Shown: positions 25,348 through 35,283, numbered from the stretch's first letter. The stretch: 64,000 bases of DNA from AP-15 sp963750195 (GCA_963750195.1 CAVVPS010000016.1:806001-870000); one strand, 5' to 3'. Notes: generated from the sequence alone by a model not told the origin. Translations and numbers: made by a program.

Positions 25348-26589
25348 TTATGTAGGTACGCCGCTCCGCTGCCGCACCCCATTCTCGCCCGCGAGCCTGG
25401 CTGCAGCGTCGGCCAACGCATCGATCGCGAAATCGACCTCCGCTGCGGTGTTGAACCGGCCGAGGCCGATCCGGATCGCGGTGCTGGCGAGCGTGTCGGG
25501 AAGGCCGAGGGCGCGCAGCACGTAGGACGGCTCGATGGTTGCCGAGGTGCAGGCGGAGCCGGTCGAGATCGCGATCGCCGGGCACGCCTCGATCAGCGTC
25601 GGCGCTTCGATCCCCGGAACGGTCAAGTTGAGGTTGCCGGCGAGGCGGTTCTCGGCGTTCCCGTTGAGGCCCAGCCCGGGGACGCGACGCGCCAAGCCCT
25701 GATATAGCCGGTCGCGAAGGCCGCGCAGGCGCGCCGTTTCCTCCGACATTTCGGCAGCTGCAATCGCCGCCGCCCGACCGAGTGCCACGCAAAGCGGCGT
25801 CGGCAAGGTGCCGGAGCGCAGCCCGCGCTCCTGCCCGCCGCCGTCGATCAGCGGCAACAGCCGTACACGCGGCCGTCGGCGGACATACAAAACGCCGACG
25901 CCCTTCGGCCCATACATCTTGTGGCCGGAGATCGACATGAGATCGATATGCATCGCCTCGACATCGAGCGGGATCTTGCCCGCGGCCTGCGCCGCGTCGC
26001 TGTGAAACAATACGCCCTTGCCGCGGCACAATGCGCCGATATCGGCGAGCGGCTGGATCACCCCGATCTCATTGTGCGCTGCCATGATCGAGACCAGCAA
26101 GGTGCGCTCGGACAGTGCCGCCGCCAACTTCTCGAGCGCGAGGAGACCGTCGGGCTCGACCGGTAGGTAGGTCACCGCGAACCCCTCGCGCTCGAGCTGC
26201 GCGCAGCTTTCGAGCACGCATTTGTGCTCGGTAGCCAGGGTGATGATGTGGTCGCGGGGTTGGGCAACTTGGGGATGGGCGCGGGCAAAGTGCGCCGCAC
26301 CCTTGATCGCGAGGTTGTTCGATTCAGTGGCGCCCGAGGTGAATACAATCTCGCGCGGATCGGCGCGGATCAGCGCCGCGACCGCCGCCCGCGCTCGCTC
26401 GATGGCCTCGGCCGCAACACGACCGTAGGCGTGACTAGTGCTGTGTGGGTTGCCGAAATGCTCGGTGAAATAGGGCAGCATCGCTTCGAGCACGCGCGGA
26501 TCGACCCGTGTCGACGATTGATTGTCGAGGTAGATCGGCGGCGTGTTGGCACCGTCGCGCGCCAGTGCGTGGACGCGGGGCGGGTTCAT
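25348..26589 (-). CDS. iscS: Cysteine desulfurase IscS
   Basis: IscS removes sulfur from cysteine for Fe-S clusters, tRNA thiolation and thiamine. Starting at the ATG at 26589 (MNPPRVHALARDG), the protein has IYLDNQSSTRVDPRVLEAM, the PLP Lys in SISGHKMYGPKGVG and the catalytic Cys loop STGSACTSATIEPSYVL. It ends LRIGLGRF-like in AIRIGLGRFNTAAEVDFAI. In the sequence as given it is read through from iscS1 in one frame. A one-base change upstream separates the two with an ATGA overlap (see findings). Alphaproteobacteria often carry two desulfurase genes side by side here. Confidence 0.92.
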   Translation of the reverse strand: MNPPRVHALARDGANTPPIYLDNQSSTRVDPRVLEAMLPYFTEHFGNPHSTSHAYGRVAAEAIERARAAVAALIRADPREIVFTSGATESNNLAIKGAAHFARAHPQVAQPRDHIITLATEHKCVLESCAQLEREGFAVTYLPVEPDGLLALEKLAAALSERTLLVSIMAAHNEIGVIQPLADIGALCRGKGVLFHSDAAQAAGKIPLDVEAMHIDLMSISGHKMYGPKGVGVLYVRRRPRVRLLPLIDGGGQERGLRSGTLPTPLCVALGRAAAIAAAEMSEETARLRGLRDRLYQGLARRVPGLGLNGNAENRLAGNLNLTVPGIEAPTLIEACPAIAISTGSACTSATIEPSYVLRALGLPDTLASTAIRIGLGRFNTAAEVDFAIDALADAAARLAGENGVRQRSGVPT

Positions 26590-27729
26590 GCTGCGCGTGC
26601 CTTTTCCGCGGAGCCGCGCCGGCGCCGGTAAAGTGCGGTCCAGGATTGCAGGAAACGACTCTACGTCGCGCTCGGTCGTTGCCCAGCCGAGACTGACCCG
26701 GATCGTCGTGGCGGCGATATCGGTCGCTAACCCCATCGCGTTCAGCACATGGCTCGGTCCGACCTTGCCCGATGAACAGGCGGCGCCGGCGCTGACCATG
26801 ACGCCGTCGAGATCGAGGGCGATCACCTGCGTCTCGGCGGCGGTGCCGGGCATCGCGATCGCCGTGGTATTGGGCAATCGAGGCGCCGCGTTGCCGAGGA
26901 CCACCGCCTCCGGCGCTACGGCTATAATCTCGGCCTCCAAAGCATCGCGCAATGCACGGACGCGATCGTATACCGCGATTTCGGCCGCGGCGGCGGCCGC
27001 GGCGGCGAACCCGACGATCCCCGACAGGTTTTCCGTACCGGCACGGCGACCGCGCTCCTGCCCGCCGCCACGCAGGAGCGGCATCAGGTCGAGCCCAGCG
27101 CGCGCGAGCAGCGCACCGACGCCCGGCGGGCCGCCGATCTTGTGCGCCGACAGGGTAACGAGATCGGCGCCAATGGCTAAACCATCAAGTGGAATCTTGC
27201 CGGCAGCCTGCACGGCATCACAATGAAAGAGAGCGCCGTGGGCGTGCGCCACTGTCGCGATTTCGGCCACTGGCTGGATCACGCCCGTTTCGTTGTTGGC
27301 GATCATGACTGATACCAGCGCCGGCGTCGGCTCTTTACCAAGGATAAGATCGAGCAGGTCGAGCCTGACGACGCCCTCTCGGTCGACCGGAATTTGTTCG
27401 GCTGCAGGAGCCGCTTGCAGCACCGAATCGTGCTCGACCGCCGAGACCAGCACACGCCGCCGACCGGCGCCGAGAATGGCCAGATGATTGGCCTCGGTGC
27501 CACCGCTGACGAAAACCACGGCTTCGGCCGGCGCGCCGACCAACGCCGCTACCGCGGTCCGCGCCCGCTCCACCGTCGCCCGGACCGCACGGCCCCAGCG
27601 ATGCACCGAGGAAGGGTTGCCGCAATGCCTCAGCGCCGCGGTCATAGCCGCCGCCGCCTCAGGCCGGAGCGGTGCGGTGGCATTCCAATCGAGATAGGTC
27701 TCGGGGCCTAGCACAGCGCTATCCGTCAC
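26586..27729 (-). CDS. Cysteine desulfurase family protein (NifS/IscS-like), probable frameshift near its 3' end
   Basis: The first desulfurase of the operon. The GTG start at 27729 overlaps the iscR stop (GTGA). It shows TYLDWNATAPLRPEAAAAM, the PLP Lys in SAHKIGGPPGVGALL and the catalytic Cys in SAGAACSSGKVGPSHVL. Near 26650 the text GTTTCCTGC appears to have one extra base. Without it the end reads FLQSWTALYRRRRGSAEKAR and stops at a TGA overlapping the iscS2 start. As given, the frame stays open and fuses to iscS2 (793 residues). Confidence 0.88.
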
Positions 27730-28202
27730 GATCCCATGGTAACGGTAGCGCCCCGAAAGGCTTCGCAGTGGATGCGGCCGCTGGTTCCCAGCACGCGGTG
27801 CTCGCAGACGTCGGCGAGCGAGACCGAACTCAGGAAGAGGTGGATCTGATTGCCCAGTTCCTCCCACAAATCATGGGTCAAGCAGCGCGTGCGGTTGCCG
27901 CGGCAGCCGACCGGCGCACCGGGGGCGCAGCGTGTCGCGCGGATCGGCTCGTCGACCGCCAGGATAATGTCGGCAACGCGAGTCTCGCTGCGGTTGTTGG
28001 CGAGGAGATAGCCCCCGCCAGGTCCGCGTACGCTCTTTACCAGCCCGCGCTTGCGCAGCATCGCAAAGAGTTGTTCGAGGTAGGACAGCGAAATCTCCTG
28101 GCGCTCGGCGATCTCGGCGAGCGAGACCGGATCGCCGCCGCTGTGCTGGGCGAGATTCACCATCGCCATCACCGCATAGCGCCCCTTGGTGCTGAGCCTC
28201 AT
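27726..28202 (-). CDS. iscR: Rrf2/IscR-type transcriptional regulator
   Basis: This 158-residue winged-helix regulator starts MRLSTKGRYAVMAMVNLA and has the recognition segment EISLSYLEQLFAMLRKRGLV, then SVRGPGGGYLLA. Three Cys in the order C-x7-C-x6-C before LTHDLW match the cluster-binding loop of IscR. It would sense Fe-S status and control its own operon. The longer upstream open frame is inside cysE. It lies 10 bases after cysE and overlaps iscS1. Confidence 0.92.
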   Translation of the reverse strand: MRLSTKGRYAVMAMVNLAQHSGGDPVSLAEIAERQEISLSYLEQLFAMLRKRGLVKSVRGPGGGYLLANNRSETRVADIILAVDEPIRATRCAPGAPVGCRGNRTRCLTHDLWEELGNQIHLFLSSVSLADVCEHRVLGTSGRIHCEAFRGATVTMGS

Positions 28203-28212
28203 GATGCGGTCC

Positions 28213-28965
28213 TCAGGAGACGCGCTCGCTCTCGATGGCGCCGTTCCCGAGACGAGGTTTTGACGCTTCGACACCCGTAATGCTATCGGGGTCAGTTCGC
28301 GACCGGTTGCCCTCGAGTTCGGCCAAACGCCCGCGCAGGTTCGTGACCTCGTCAAGCAGGCCATTGAGCGCGCGAGCAATCGGATCGGGAATGTTCTCGC
28401 AAATGCCGTAGGGTTGAAACACCGGCTCGGACAGCGGTTGCGGCGAACTAGCGCCCAGCGGACGCGCCCGGACACCGACCATCCTGGCACCGTCCGGCAC
28501 CTCTGCCTGAACCAACGCGTGCGCCCCGATCCGCGCACCATCCCCGACGCGGAATGGGCCGAGGATCTGCGCATGCGAGCCGACGATCACATCGTTACCG
28601 AGCGTCGGGTGCCTCTTTGCGCCGCGTGCCAACGAGGTGCCGCCGAGGGTGACACCTTGATAGAAGGTGCAATCGTCGCCGATCTCGGCGGTCTCGCCGA
28701 CCACCACCCCCATGCCGTGATCGATAAATAGGCGCTTGCCAATGCGCGCCCCGGGGTGAATCTCGATGCCAGTCAGCATCCGCCCGAGATGCGATACGAA
28801 CCGCCCGGCGAGCAGCCAGCCGCGGCGCCACAGCCAGTGCGCTAGGCGATGAAAAGCGATGGCATGAAATCCGGGGTAGCACAAGACCACCTCGACCCGC
28901 GATCTCGCGGCGGGATCGCGGGCGAGCGTCGCATCGATTTCGTCGCGCAGGTTTTTCAGCAGCAT
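28213..28965 (-). CDS. cysE: Serine O-acetyltransferase
   Basis: CysE makes O-acetylserine, the carbon backbone for cysteine. The 250-residue protein has an N-terminal helical part and the left-handed beta-helix (IHPGARIGKRLFIDHGMGVV, then GDDCTFYQGVTLGGTS with the catalytic His region, and GNDVIVGSHAQILGP). The C-terminal tail is long and charged. The start MLLKNLRDEIDA was chosen over the upstream open frame, which runs through the promoter. First gene of the sulfur operon, so cysteine supply and sulfur release are co-transcribed. Confidence 0.93.
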   Translation of the reverse strand: MLLKNLRDEIDATLARDPAARSRVEVVLCYPGFHAIAFHRLAHWLWRRGWLLAGRFVSHLGRMLTGIEIHPGARIGKRLFIDHGMGVVVGETAEIGDDCTFYQGVTLGGTSLARGAKRHPTLGNDVIVGSHAQILGPFRVGDGARIGAHALVQAEVPDGARMVGVRARPLGASSPQPLSEPVFQPYGICENIPDPIARALNGLLDEVTNLRGRLAELEGNRSRTDPDSITGVEASKPRLGNGAIESERVS

Positions 28966-29035
28966 CGATATCACTATATTAACGTCTCTGCAGCGTGACC
29001 GCTCCGGATTTTGCCGCGCGGGCGCCCTGAGCGAG

Positions 29036-29063
29036 CATATAATTGTCCGACAAAATTGATCAA
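29036..29063 (-). promoter_or_regulatory. Candidate cysE-isc operon promoter with palindromic operator
   Basis: On the minus strand TTGATC (29058-29063) and TATATG (29036-29041) are separated by 16 bases. A palindrome TTGTC-G-GACAA (29043-29053) fills the spacer. The start point would lie about 60 bases before cysE. Occupation of the palindrome would block polymerase, so it is a plausible site for a repressor such as the operon's own IscR. Confidence 0.5.
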
Positions 29064-29151
29064 GAATTGCGGACGCACGGAACAACCCCAATGTGCTGGT
29101 CACCGACCTGCATCCTCGGATATCGGTTGGCGGATTTTAGCTGGAACACCC

Positions 29152-29836
29152 ATGCCTGACGTAATTATCAATGGGCCGGAGGGCCGGATCGAGGCGCGCT
29201 ATCACCATAGCCGCGGACCGACCTCGGCGATGGCGCTCGTGCTGCACCCGCATCCGCAGCATGGCGGGACGATGCACAACAAACTCGTCTATGCGCTGTA
29301 TCAGTCCTTTGTGCGCCAAGGCTTCTCCACTCTGCGCTTCAACTTTCGCGGCGTGGGACGCAGCCAGGGCAGCTTCGACCGCGGCGAAGGAGAATTGTCC
29401 GACGCCGCCTCCGCGCTCGATTGGCTACAGACCTACAACCCCAATGCTGGAACCTGCTGGGTCGCCGGCTTTTCGTTCGGGGCTTGGATCGGTATGCAGC
29501 TATTAATGCGACGGCCCGAGATCGAGAGCTTCATCGCTATCGCTCCGCCCGCGAACATCTACGACTTTACTTTTCTTGCCCCGTGCCCGTCGTCGGGCCT
29601 GATCCTACAGGGCGACCAGGATTCGGTGGTGCCGATCGAACTCGGTGCAGAAGCTCGTCACGAAACTTTCTCACCAGCGCGATATCAAGATCGATTTTCG
29701 CAAGATCCCAGGAGCCGACCATTATTTCGCCGATAGCCTCGACACGATCACCAGCCATGTCGACGGCTACATCCGCGACCATCTTCGTATTGCCCATAAG
29801 GCTCCAGCCGCGTCCCAAGGACGCGGCGTACGCTGA
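29152..29836 (+). CDS. Alpha/beta hydrolase, one frameshift
   Basis: A small alpha/beta hydrolase of the type annotated as conserved dienelactone-hydrolase-like/YsgA-like esterase. It has LVLHPHPQHGGTMHNKLVY, the nucleophile elbow AGFSFGAWIG, and in the second frame KIPGADHYFAD with the catalytic His. The frame breaks near 29640, after QGDQDSVVPIE; the continuation VQKLVTKLSHQRD is in another frame. One base would repair it. Its substrate is unknown. It is transcribed divergently from cysE. Confidence 0.8.
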
Positions 29837-29858
29837 CTAGACTAGAACCTCCGCTCGC

Positions 29859-31151
29859 TCAATCGGCGAAAGGGTCGCGCACCAGCACCGTGTCGTCACG
29901 CTCCGGGCTGGTCGAGAGCAGCGCCACCGGGGCGCCGATCAGCTCTTCCAGCCGGCGGATGTATTTGATCGCGGTTGCCGGCAAATCGGCCCAGGAGCGT
30001 GCGCCTCGGGTACTCTCGCGCCAACCTTCGGCGGTTTCATACACCGCTTCGAGCCCCGCCTGCGTGGTCATCCCAGCCGGGACAAAGTCGTAGGTCTCAC
30101 CGCCGCATCGATAGGCGGTGCAGAACTTGACCTCGTCGAAGCCGTCTAGCACGTCGAGCTTGGTCAGCGCGATGCCGTCGATGCCGCCGGTCTTGACCGC
30201 TTGCCGCACCGCGACCGCGTCAAACCAGCCGCAGCGCCGTTTGCGCCCGGTGACGACGCCGAATTCGCGGCCCCGCTCGCCGAGCGTCTCGCCAATCGCG
30301 TCTTTGAGCTCGGTTGGGAACGGGCCGGCACCGACTCGCGTCGTATAGGCCTTGGTGATGCCGAGGACGAAGCCGATCGCCGAGAGCGCGATCCCCGATC
30401 CGGCCGCGGCCTGGCCGGCGACCGTGTTTGACGAGGTGACGTAAGGGTAGGTGCCGTGGTCGACATCAAGCATCGCGCCCTGCGCCCCCTCGAACAGGAT
30501 GCGGCGGCCGGCGCGGCGCGCCTCGTCCAGCAGCCGCCACACCGGCGCGGCATAGGGCAGCACTTGGGGCGCGATCTCGCGCAGCGGAGCGAGCAGCTCG
30601 GTGCGGTCGAATTCCGGCGCGTCGAGCCCGCGCAACAGCGCGTTATGATGCAGCAGGAGATCGTCCACCCGGTCCTCGAGCGCGGGCGGGTCGGCCAGGT
30701 CGCACACCCGCACGGCGCGGCGCCCGACCTTGTCCTCATAGGCCGGGCCGATGCCGCGCCCGGTGGTGCCGAGCTTCTTCTCGCCGCGCCGTTCCTCGCG
30801 GGCGCGCTCGACCGCGCCGTGCGAGGGCAGGATCAGCGCGGCGTTGTCGGCCAGCCGCAGCGTATCGGGCGAAATCGACAGCCCCTTCACGCGCATCACA
30901 TCGATCTCGGCGATCAGCGCCCAGGGATCGACGACGACGCCGTTGCCAATGATCGACAGCTTGCCGGGGCGCACCACGCCCGACGGCAACAGGCTAAGCT
31001 TGTATTCGACATTGCCGACGACGAGCGTGTGGCCGGCATTGGCGCCGCCCTGAAAGCGCACGACGACATCGGCGCGCTCGGACAGCCAGTCGACGATCTT
31101 GCCCTTGCCCTCGTCGCCCCATTGGGCGCCGACGACGGCGACATTGCCCAT
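29859..31151 (-). CDS. purA: Adenylosuccinate synthetase
   Basis: PurA joins aspartate to IMP with GTP, the first step from IMP to AMP. The 430-residue protein has GAQWGDEGKGKIVDWLS, then FQGGANAGHTLV, GTTGRGIGPAYEDK, the GTP/IMP loop FEGAQGAMLDVDHGTYPYVT and TTRVGAGPFPTEL. It follows hisZ by 12 bases in the serC-serA-hisZ-purA order. Confidence 0.97.
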   Translation of the reverse strand: MGNVAVVGAQWGDEGKGKIVDWLSERADVVVRFQGGANAGHTLVVGNVEYKLSLLPSGVVRPGKLSIIGNGVVVDPWALIAEIDVMRVKGLSISPDTLRLADNAALILPSHGAVERAREERRGEKKLGTTGRGIGPAYEDKVGRRAVRVCDLADPPALEDRVDDLLLHHNALLRGLDAPEFDRTELLAPLREIAPQVLPYAAPVWRLLDEARRAGRRILFEGAQGAMLDVDHGTYPYVTSSNTVAGQAAAGSGIALSAIGFVLGITKAYTTRVGAGPFPTELKDAIGETLGERGREFGVVTGRKRRCGWFDAVAVRQAVKTGGIDGIALTKLDVLDGFDEVKFCTAYRCGGETYDFVPAGMTTQAGLEAVYETAEGWRESTRGARSWADLPATAIKYIRRLEELIGAPVALLSTSPERDDTVLVRDPFAD

Positions 31152-31163
31152 CGAGCACCTCCT

Positions 31164-32327
31164 TTAGCCGAGCCCTTGCGGCTCACCGTCCACAAGAACA
31201 TGAGTGCAGCCGAGACGACGCGCCTCGGCCCGCCAATCGGCGGTCGGCTCGAGGGCGGAGACGGTGATCCATCCCCGCTCGCGCAAAATATGGGCATGGC
31301 CGCGGTCGGTGCCGAGCGGCAGCAACAGCCGACGCGATAACGGGCCATCGGGCAAAGTCCGAAGGATCGTGTCGGTATAAAGCGTGAAGCCGGTAGCAGG
31401 CTCCAGCGCGGCCGGATCGCCGGCCTGGTAGCGACCGCCTCGACCCAGCTCTCCGCCCGAGCCACACGCCGCGACACCACCGGCGAAGAAAGTAAAGCTG
31501 ATCCCCGTATGGTACTCGAACCCGCGGTTCTCGACTGGGTCGACAGTCACCTTGAGCCCGGGAGCTGCGGCCGCGAGCCCGTCGAGCACGGCCCCGAGCC
31601 GCAACTGTTCGGCCCTCGCCCGCGTCGGAAGCTTCAGATGATCGAGGGCGGCGAGCGCAGCCGCTGCGGGACCGGCAGCCGCGAGCAGCTGACCCAGCAG
31701 CTCCCCTGCTTCCCCGGCCGTCGCCGCGACTGCAGCCGCGTCCTTATGGTCGAGCGCGGCACGCAATGCCCCCGTTTGCCGGTCGGGAATCGCAAAGGCC
31801 TCGGTTACCGCGGCCACCAATGTCGGCAAAGTAATGTCTACCGAAAGATGGGGCACGCCGAGCGCCTCGAGCGCCTCGCCGGCGATCGCAATCGCCTCGA
31901 CATCCGCGACCGGCCCCGCGGCCCCAATCAGTTCGGCCCCGACTTGCCCGATCTGCCGCTCAGGTCGAATCTCCGAGCCTTTGACTCGTAATACCTGGCC
32001 GGCGTAGCTCAGTCTCAAGGGCCGCGGCGCGTTGCCGAGCCGGGTGGCGGCGATGCGTGCGATCTGCGGGGTCATGTCGGCGCGCATCGCGACCATGCGG
32101 TGCGAGCCCGGGTCCATCGTGCGGAAGGTCGCGGTCGCCATCGCCGCGCCGGCGCCGGAGAGCAACGTCTCCTCGAACTCGACGAGCGGCGGCTTGACCC
32201 GCTGATATCCATGTGCGGCGAGCGTTGCCATCAGCTTGGAGACGACCTGCGCCTCGATCTCGGCCTCGGGAGGCAGTAGATCGTGCATGCCGGTCGGCAG
32301 CAAGGCCGGGTGCGGAGCGTCACTCAT
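31164..32327 (-). CDS. hisZ: ATP phosphoribosyltransferase regulatory subunit HisZ
   Basis: HisZ is a histidyl-tRNA-synthetase-like protein without aminoacylation activity that pairs with a short HisG in histidine synthesis. It shows LPTGMHDLLPPEAE, MRADMTPQIARIAATRL, and LRLSYAGQVLRV, with the class II fold but Ala/Gly-rich replacements of catalytic regions. The true hisS lies at 51811. The start MSDAPHPALLP was preferred to the ATG 11 codons upstream. Confidence 0.9.
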   Translation of the reverse strand: MSDAPHPALLPTGMHDLLPPEAEIEAQVVSKLMATLAAHGYQRVKPPLVEFEETLLSGAGAAMATATFRTMDPGSHRMVAMRADMTPQIARIAATRLGNAPRPLRLSYAGQVLRVKGSEIRPERQIGQVGAELIGAAGPVADVEAIAIAGEALEALGVPHLSVDITLPTLVAAVTEAFAIPDRQTGALRAALDHKDAAAVAATAGEAGELLGQLLAAAGPAAAALAALDHLKLPTRARAEQLRLGAVLDGLAAAAPGLKVTVDPVENRGFEYHTGISFTFFAGGVAACGSGGELGRGGRYQAGDPAALEPATGFTLYTDTILRTLPDGPLSRRLLLPLGTDRGHAHILRERGWITVSALEPTADWRAEARRLGCTHVLVDGEPQGLG

Positions 32328-32385
32328 CGCATGAGTTTGCACTACCCCGGTGCGCGGCACACGGAGAAACGAGAGGGCCTCTGGC

Positions 32386-33978
32386 CTAGAACCGCAGCGA
32401 TTTGACCTGGATCACATTGGGCAGGCCGCGCACGGTATCGAGGGTCGCCGCCGAAATCGGCTGATCGACCTCGACAAGGCAGATCGCGTCCTGGCCCGGC
32501 GCGGTGCGGCCGAGGTGGAAGGTCGCGATATTGACCGACGCGGCTCCCATGGTCTGGCCCAGCGCACCAATAAAGCCCGGCTTGTCGAGATTGCGCACAA
32601 ACAGCATGTTGCCGCCGAGCTCAGCTTCGAGCGGGATGTCCTCGACCGAGACGAGGCGCGGCTTGTCGCCGCCGAACAACGTGCCGGAAACCTCACGCGG
32701 CCGGCGTTCGGCAAGCGGTCCATTCGGCGTCACCACAACCCGGATCAGGGTCTGGTAATCGCCGGGCTCGGCGCGGCGGGTCTCGCTGACGCGAATATCG
32801 CGGTCGCGGCAAATGACCGGTGCGCTGACCATGTTGACGCTGGCGAGCTGGGGCGCCAGCAGTGCGGTCAGCGCGATCGCGGTCAACGGCTTGACGTTGA
32901 GCTCGGCGATCGCCCCTTCGTATTCGACCGAGACCGCGGTAATGCCGCTCTCGGTCAGCTGGCCGGCAAAGCTGCCGAGCTGCTCGGCGAGGGCGATGTA
33001 AGGCCTGATCCGGTTGGCTTCCTCGGCGGTCAGCGAGGGCATGTTGACCGCGTTGGCGACGGCGCCGGTCAGCAGAAAATCCGCCAACTGCTCGGCGATC
33101 TGGACCGCGACGTTCTCCTGCGCCTCGGTCGTGGCAGCGCCCAGATGCGGGGTAGCGACGACGTTGTCGCGGCCAAACAGCGGGTTCTTGCGCGCCGGCT
33201 CCTCGACAAAAACGTCGATCGCGGCACCGGCGACATGGCCGCTGTCGAGAGCGGCGGCGAGATCCTCCTCGACGACGAGACCGCCGCGCGCGCAATTGAC
33301 CAGCCGCACCCCCCGCTTCATCTTGGCGAGTGCTGCGGCGTCGATCATGTTTTTCGTCGCGTCGGTCAGGGGCGTGTGCAAGGTCACGAAATCCGCGCGC
33401 GACAGCAATTCGTCGAACGACACCTTTTCGACCCCAAGATCGATCGCTCGCTCAGCGGATAGGAACGGGTCGTAGGCGACCACTTTCATGCGCAGCCCGA
33501 GAGCACGCACCGCGACGCTGGCGCCGACATTGCCGCAGCCGACGACGCCGAGCGTCTTGCTCGTCAACTCGACGCCCATAAAGCGCGATTTCTCCCATTT
33601 GCCGGCTTGGGTCGACCGGTCGGCGGCCGGGATTTCGCGGCACAGCGCGAACAGCATCGCAATCGCATGCTCGGCCGCGGTTGTCGAGTTGCCGTAAGGG
33701 GTGTTCATGACAACGACGCCGCGCTGCGTCGCGGCGGTCACGTCAATGTTGTCGACACCGATACCGGCGCGGCCGATGATCTTAAGCTTGGGCGCGCGGC
33801 CGAGCAGTTCGGCAGTGACTTTGGTTGCCGAACGCACCGCGAGCCCGTCATATCCGGCAATCCGGGTTTTCAACTCCTCGGCGGTAATACCCGGCAGCAT
33901 GTCGACTTCGATCCCGCGCGCGGCGAGGATCTCCGCCGCACGCGGGCTCAAATCATCGGAAATCAAAACCTTTGGCAT
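32386..33978 (-). CDS. serA: D-3-phosphoglycerate dehydrogenase
   Basis: First step of serine synthesis. The 530-residue long form has an NAD-binding domain (LGVVGCGNVGASVAVRALG), catalytic NCARGGLVVEEDLAAAL, and ATPHLGAATTEAQENVA. An intervening domain (about 320-450) and a C-terminal ACT domain (about 455-530, starting near GNMLFVRNLDKPGFIGALG) follow; serine usually binds at the ACT. It lies 113 bases after serC. Confidence 0.96.
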   Translation of the reverse strand: MPKVLISDDLSPRAAEILAARGIEVDMLPGITAEELKTRIAGYDGLAVRSATKVTAELLGRAPKLKIIGRAGIGVDNIDVTAATQRGVVVMNTPYGNSTTAAEHAIAMLFALCREIPAADRSTQAGKWEKSRFMGVELTSKTLGVVGCGNVGASVAVRALGLRMKVVAYDPFLSAERAIDLGVEKVSFDELLSRADFVTLHTPLTDATKNMIDAAALAKMKRGVRLVNCARGGLVVEEDLAAALDSGHVAGAAIDVFVEEPARKNPLFGRDNVVATPHLGAATTEAQENVAVQIAEQLADFLLTGAVANAVNMPSLTAEEANRIRPYIALAEQLGSFAGQLTESGITAVSVEYEGAIAELNVKPLTAIALTALLAPQLASVNMVSAPVICRDRDIRVSETRRAEPGDYQTLIRVVVTPNGPLAERRPREVSGTLFGGDKPRLVSVEDIPLEAELGGNMLFVRNLDKPGFIGALGQTMGAASVNIATFHLGRTAPGQDAICLVEVDQPISAATLDTVRGLPNVIQVKSLRF

Positions 33979-34091
33979 TTACGATGCTCCAACTGATATT
34001 CGCCAAACACGTGGTGAGACGCGGAGAGAGGTTATTGACGCGCCACTTGTTTCACTCGACCTGACTTTCTGTCTCACCGTCTGGTTTTAGA

Positions 34092-35264
34092 TTAAGCTGC
34101 TTTTGCTGCTTGGCGCTGTTCCTCCCAGGCCCAATCGAGCCAGGGCATCAAGGCTTCGACATCAGCGGCCTCGACCGTGGCCCCGGTCCAGATGCGGATC
34201 CCCGGCGGCGAGGCGCGATGGCTGGCGATGTCGTAGGCGGCGTGCTCTTTTTCGAGCCGCGCCGTCATCGTTCGCACGGTCTGAAACCGATCATCGGGCG
34301 ACAGTGCGGTAAACCACGGCTCGACGATTTTGAGCTGCGGCGAGGTGCAGGAGATTGTGGCCGGGTCTTCCGCCAGGAACTCGATCCAGGGCGTGCGCTC
34401 GGCCCAGGCGGTAACGACCGAGAGGTTTTTTTCCGAGCGGGCGATCAGCCCGTCTAGTCCGCCAACCGATTCCGCCCACCCTAGCGAGTTCGATCGCGTC
34501 TTCGACGCACAGCATCGATGGCGTGTTGATCGTCTCTCCTTGGAAGACACCCTTGATTAATTTTCCCTTCGAGGTCAGCCGGAAGAGTTTCGGCAAAGGC
34601 CAGGGCGGGGTGTAGCTTTCGAGCCGCTCGACCGCGCGCGGCGACAGCGCCAGCATGCCGTGCGCCGCCTCGCCGCCCAGCGCCTTCTGCCACGACCAGG
34701 TCACGACATCGAGCTTTTCCCAAGGGAGCCGCATCGCAAAGACCGCGGAGGTCGCGTCGCAGATCGTCAGCCCCTTGCGGTCCTCAGCGATCCAATCGCC
34801 GTTCGGGATTCGCACTCCCGAGGTCGTGCCGTTCCAGGGAAAGACGACATCACGCTCCGAATCGACCGCGTGAAGATCGGGAAGCCTGCCGTAAGGCGCG
34901 TGCAGGACGCGTACATCAGCAAGCTTCAGCTGTCTGACGTCCTCGACCCAGCCTTCTCCGAAATTCTCCCAAGCCAGCATGTCGACACCGCGCGCGCCCA
35001 GCAGCGACCACATCGCGATCTCGACGGCACCGGTATCAGAGGCCGCTACGACACCAACCTGCCAATCGGCGGGGACGCCAAGGATCGCGCGCGAGCGGTC
35101 GACCACCTCAACAATCCGGGCCTTGCCAATACCGGAGCGGTGCGAGCGGCCGACCAGCGCCCCTCCAGCGCCGCCGGGGACCACCCCGGACGCTTGGCGC
35201 AGGGGCCGGATGAAAAACAGGGGTTGCGCGGGCGCCGCGTCGGCTTCATCACGCCAATCCTCAT
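34092..35264 (-). CDS. serC: Phosphoserine aminotransferase, two frameshifts
   Basis: Second step of serine synthesis, PLP-dependent. The N-terminal text RNPCFSSGPCAKRPGW is in one frame. The centre (GRSHRSGIGKARI, then ASDTGAVEIAMWSLLGARGVD, the PLP Lys in TWSWQKALGGEAAHGML) is in a second. The end (WAESVGGLDGLIARSEKNL onward) is in a third. The breaks lie near 35165 and near 34477 (an extra base in a GGG run). Each is repaired by one base, and serA downstream is intact, so assembly errors are likely. The start is either the ATG at 35264 (AAGGA 3 bases upstream) or at 35249. Confidence 0.88.
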
Positions 35265-35283
35265 AGTCCTTCATTAATTGAGA

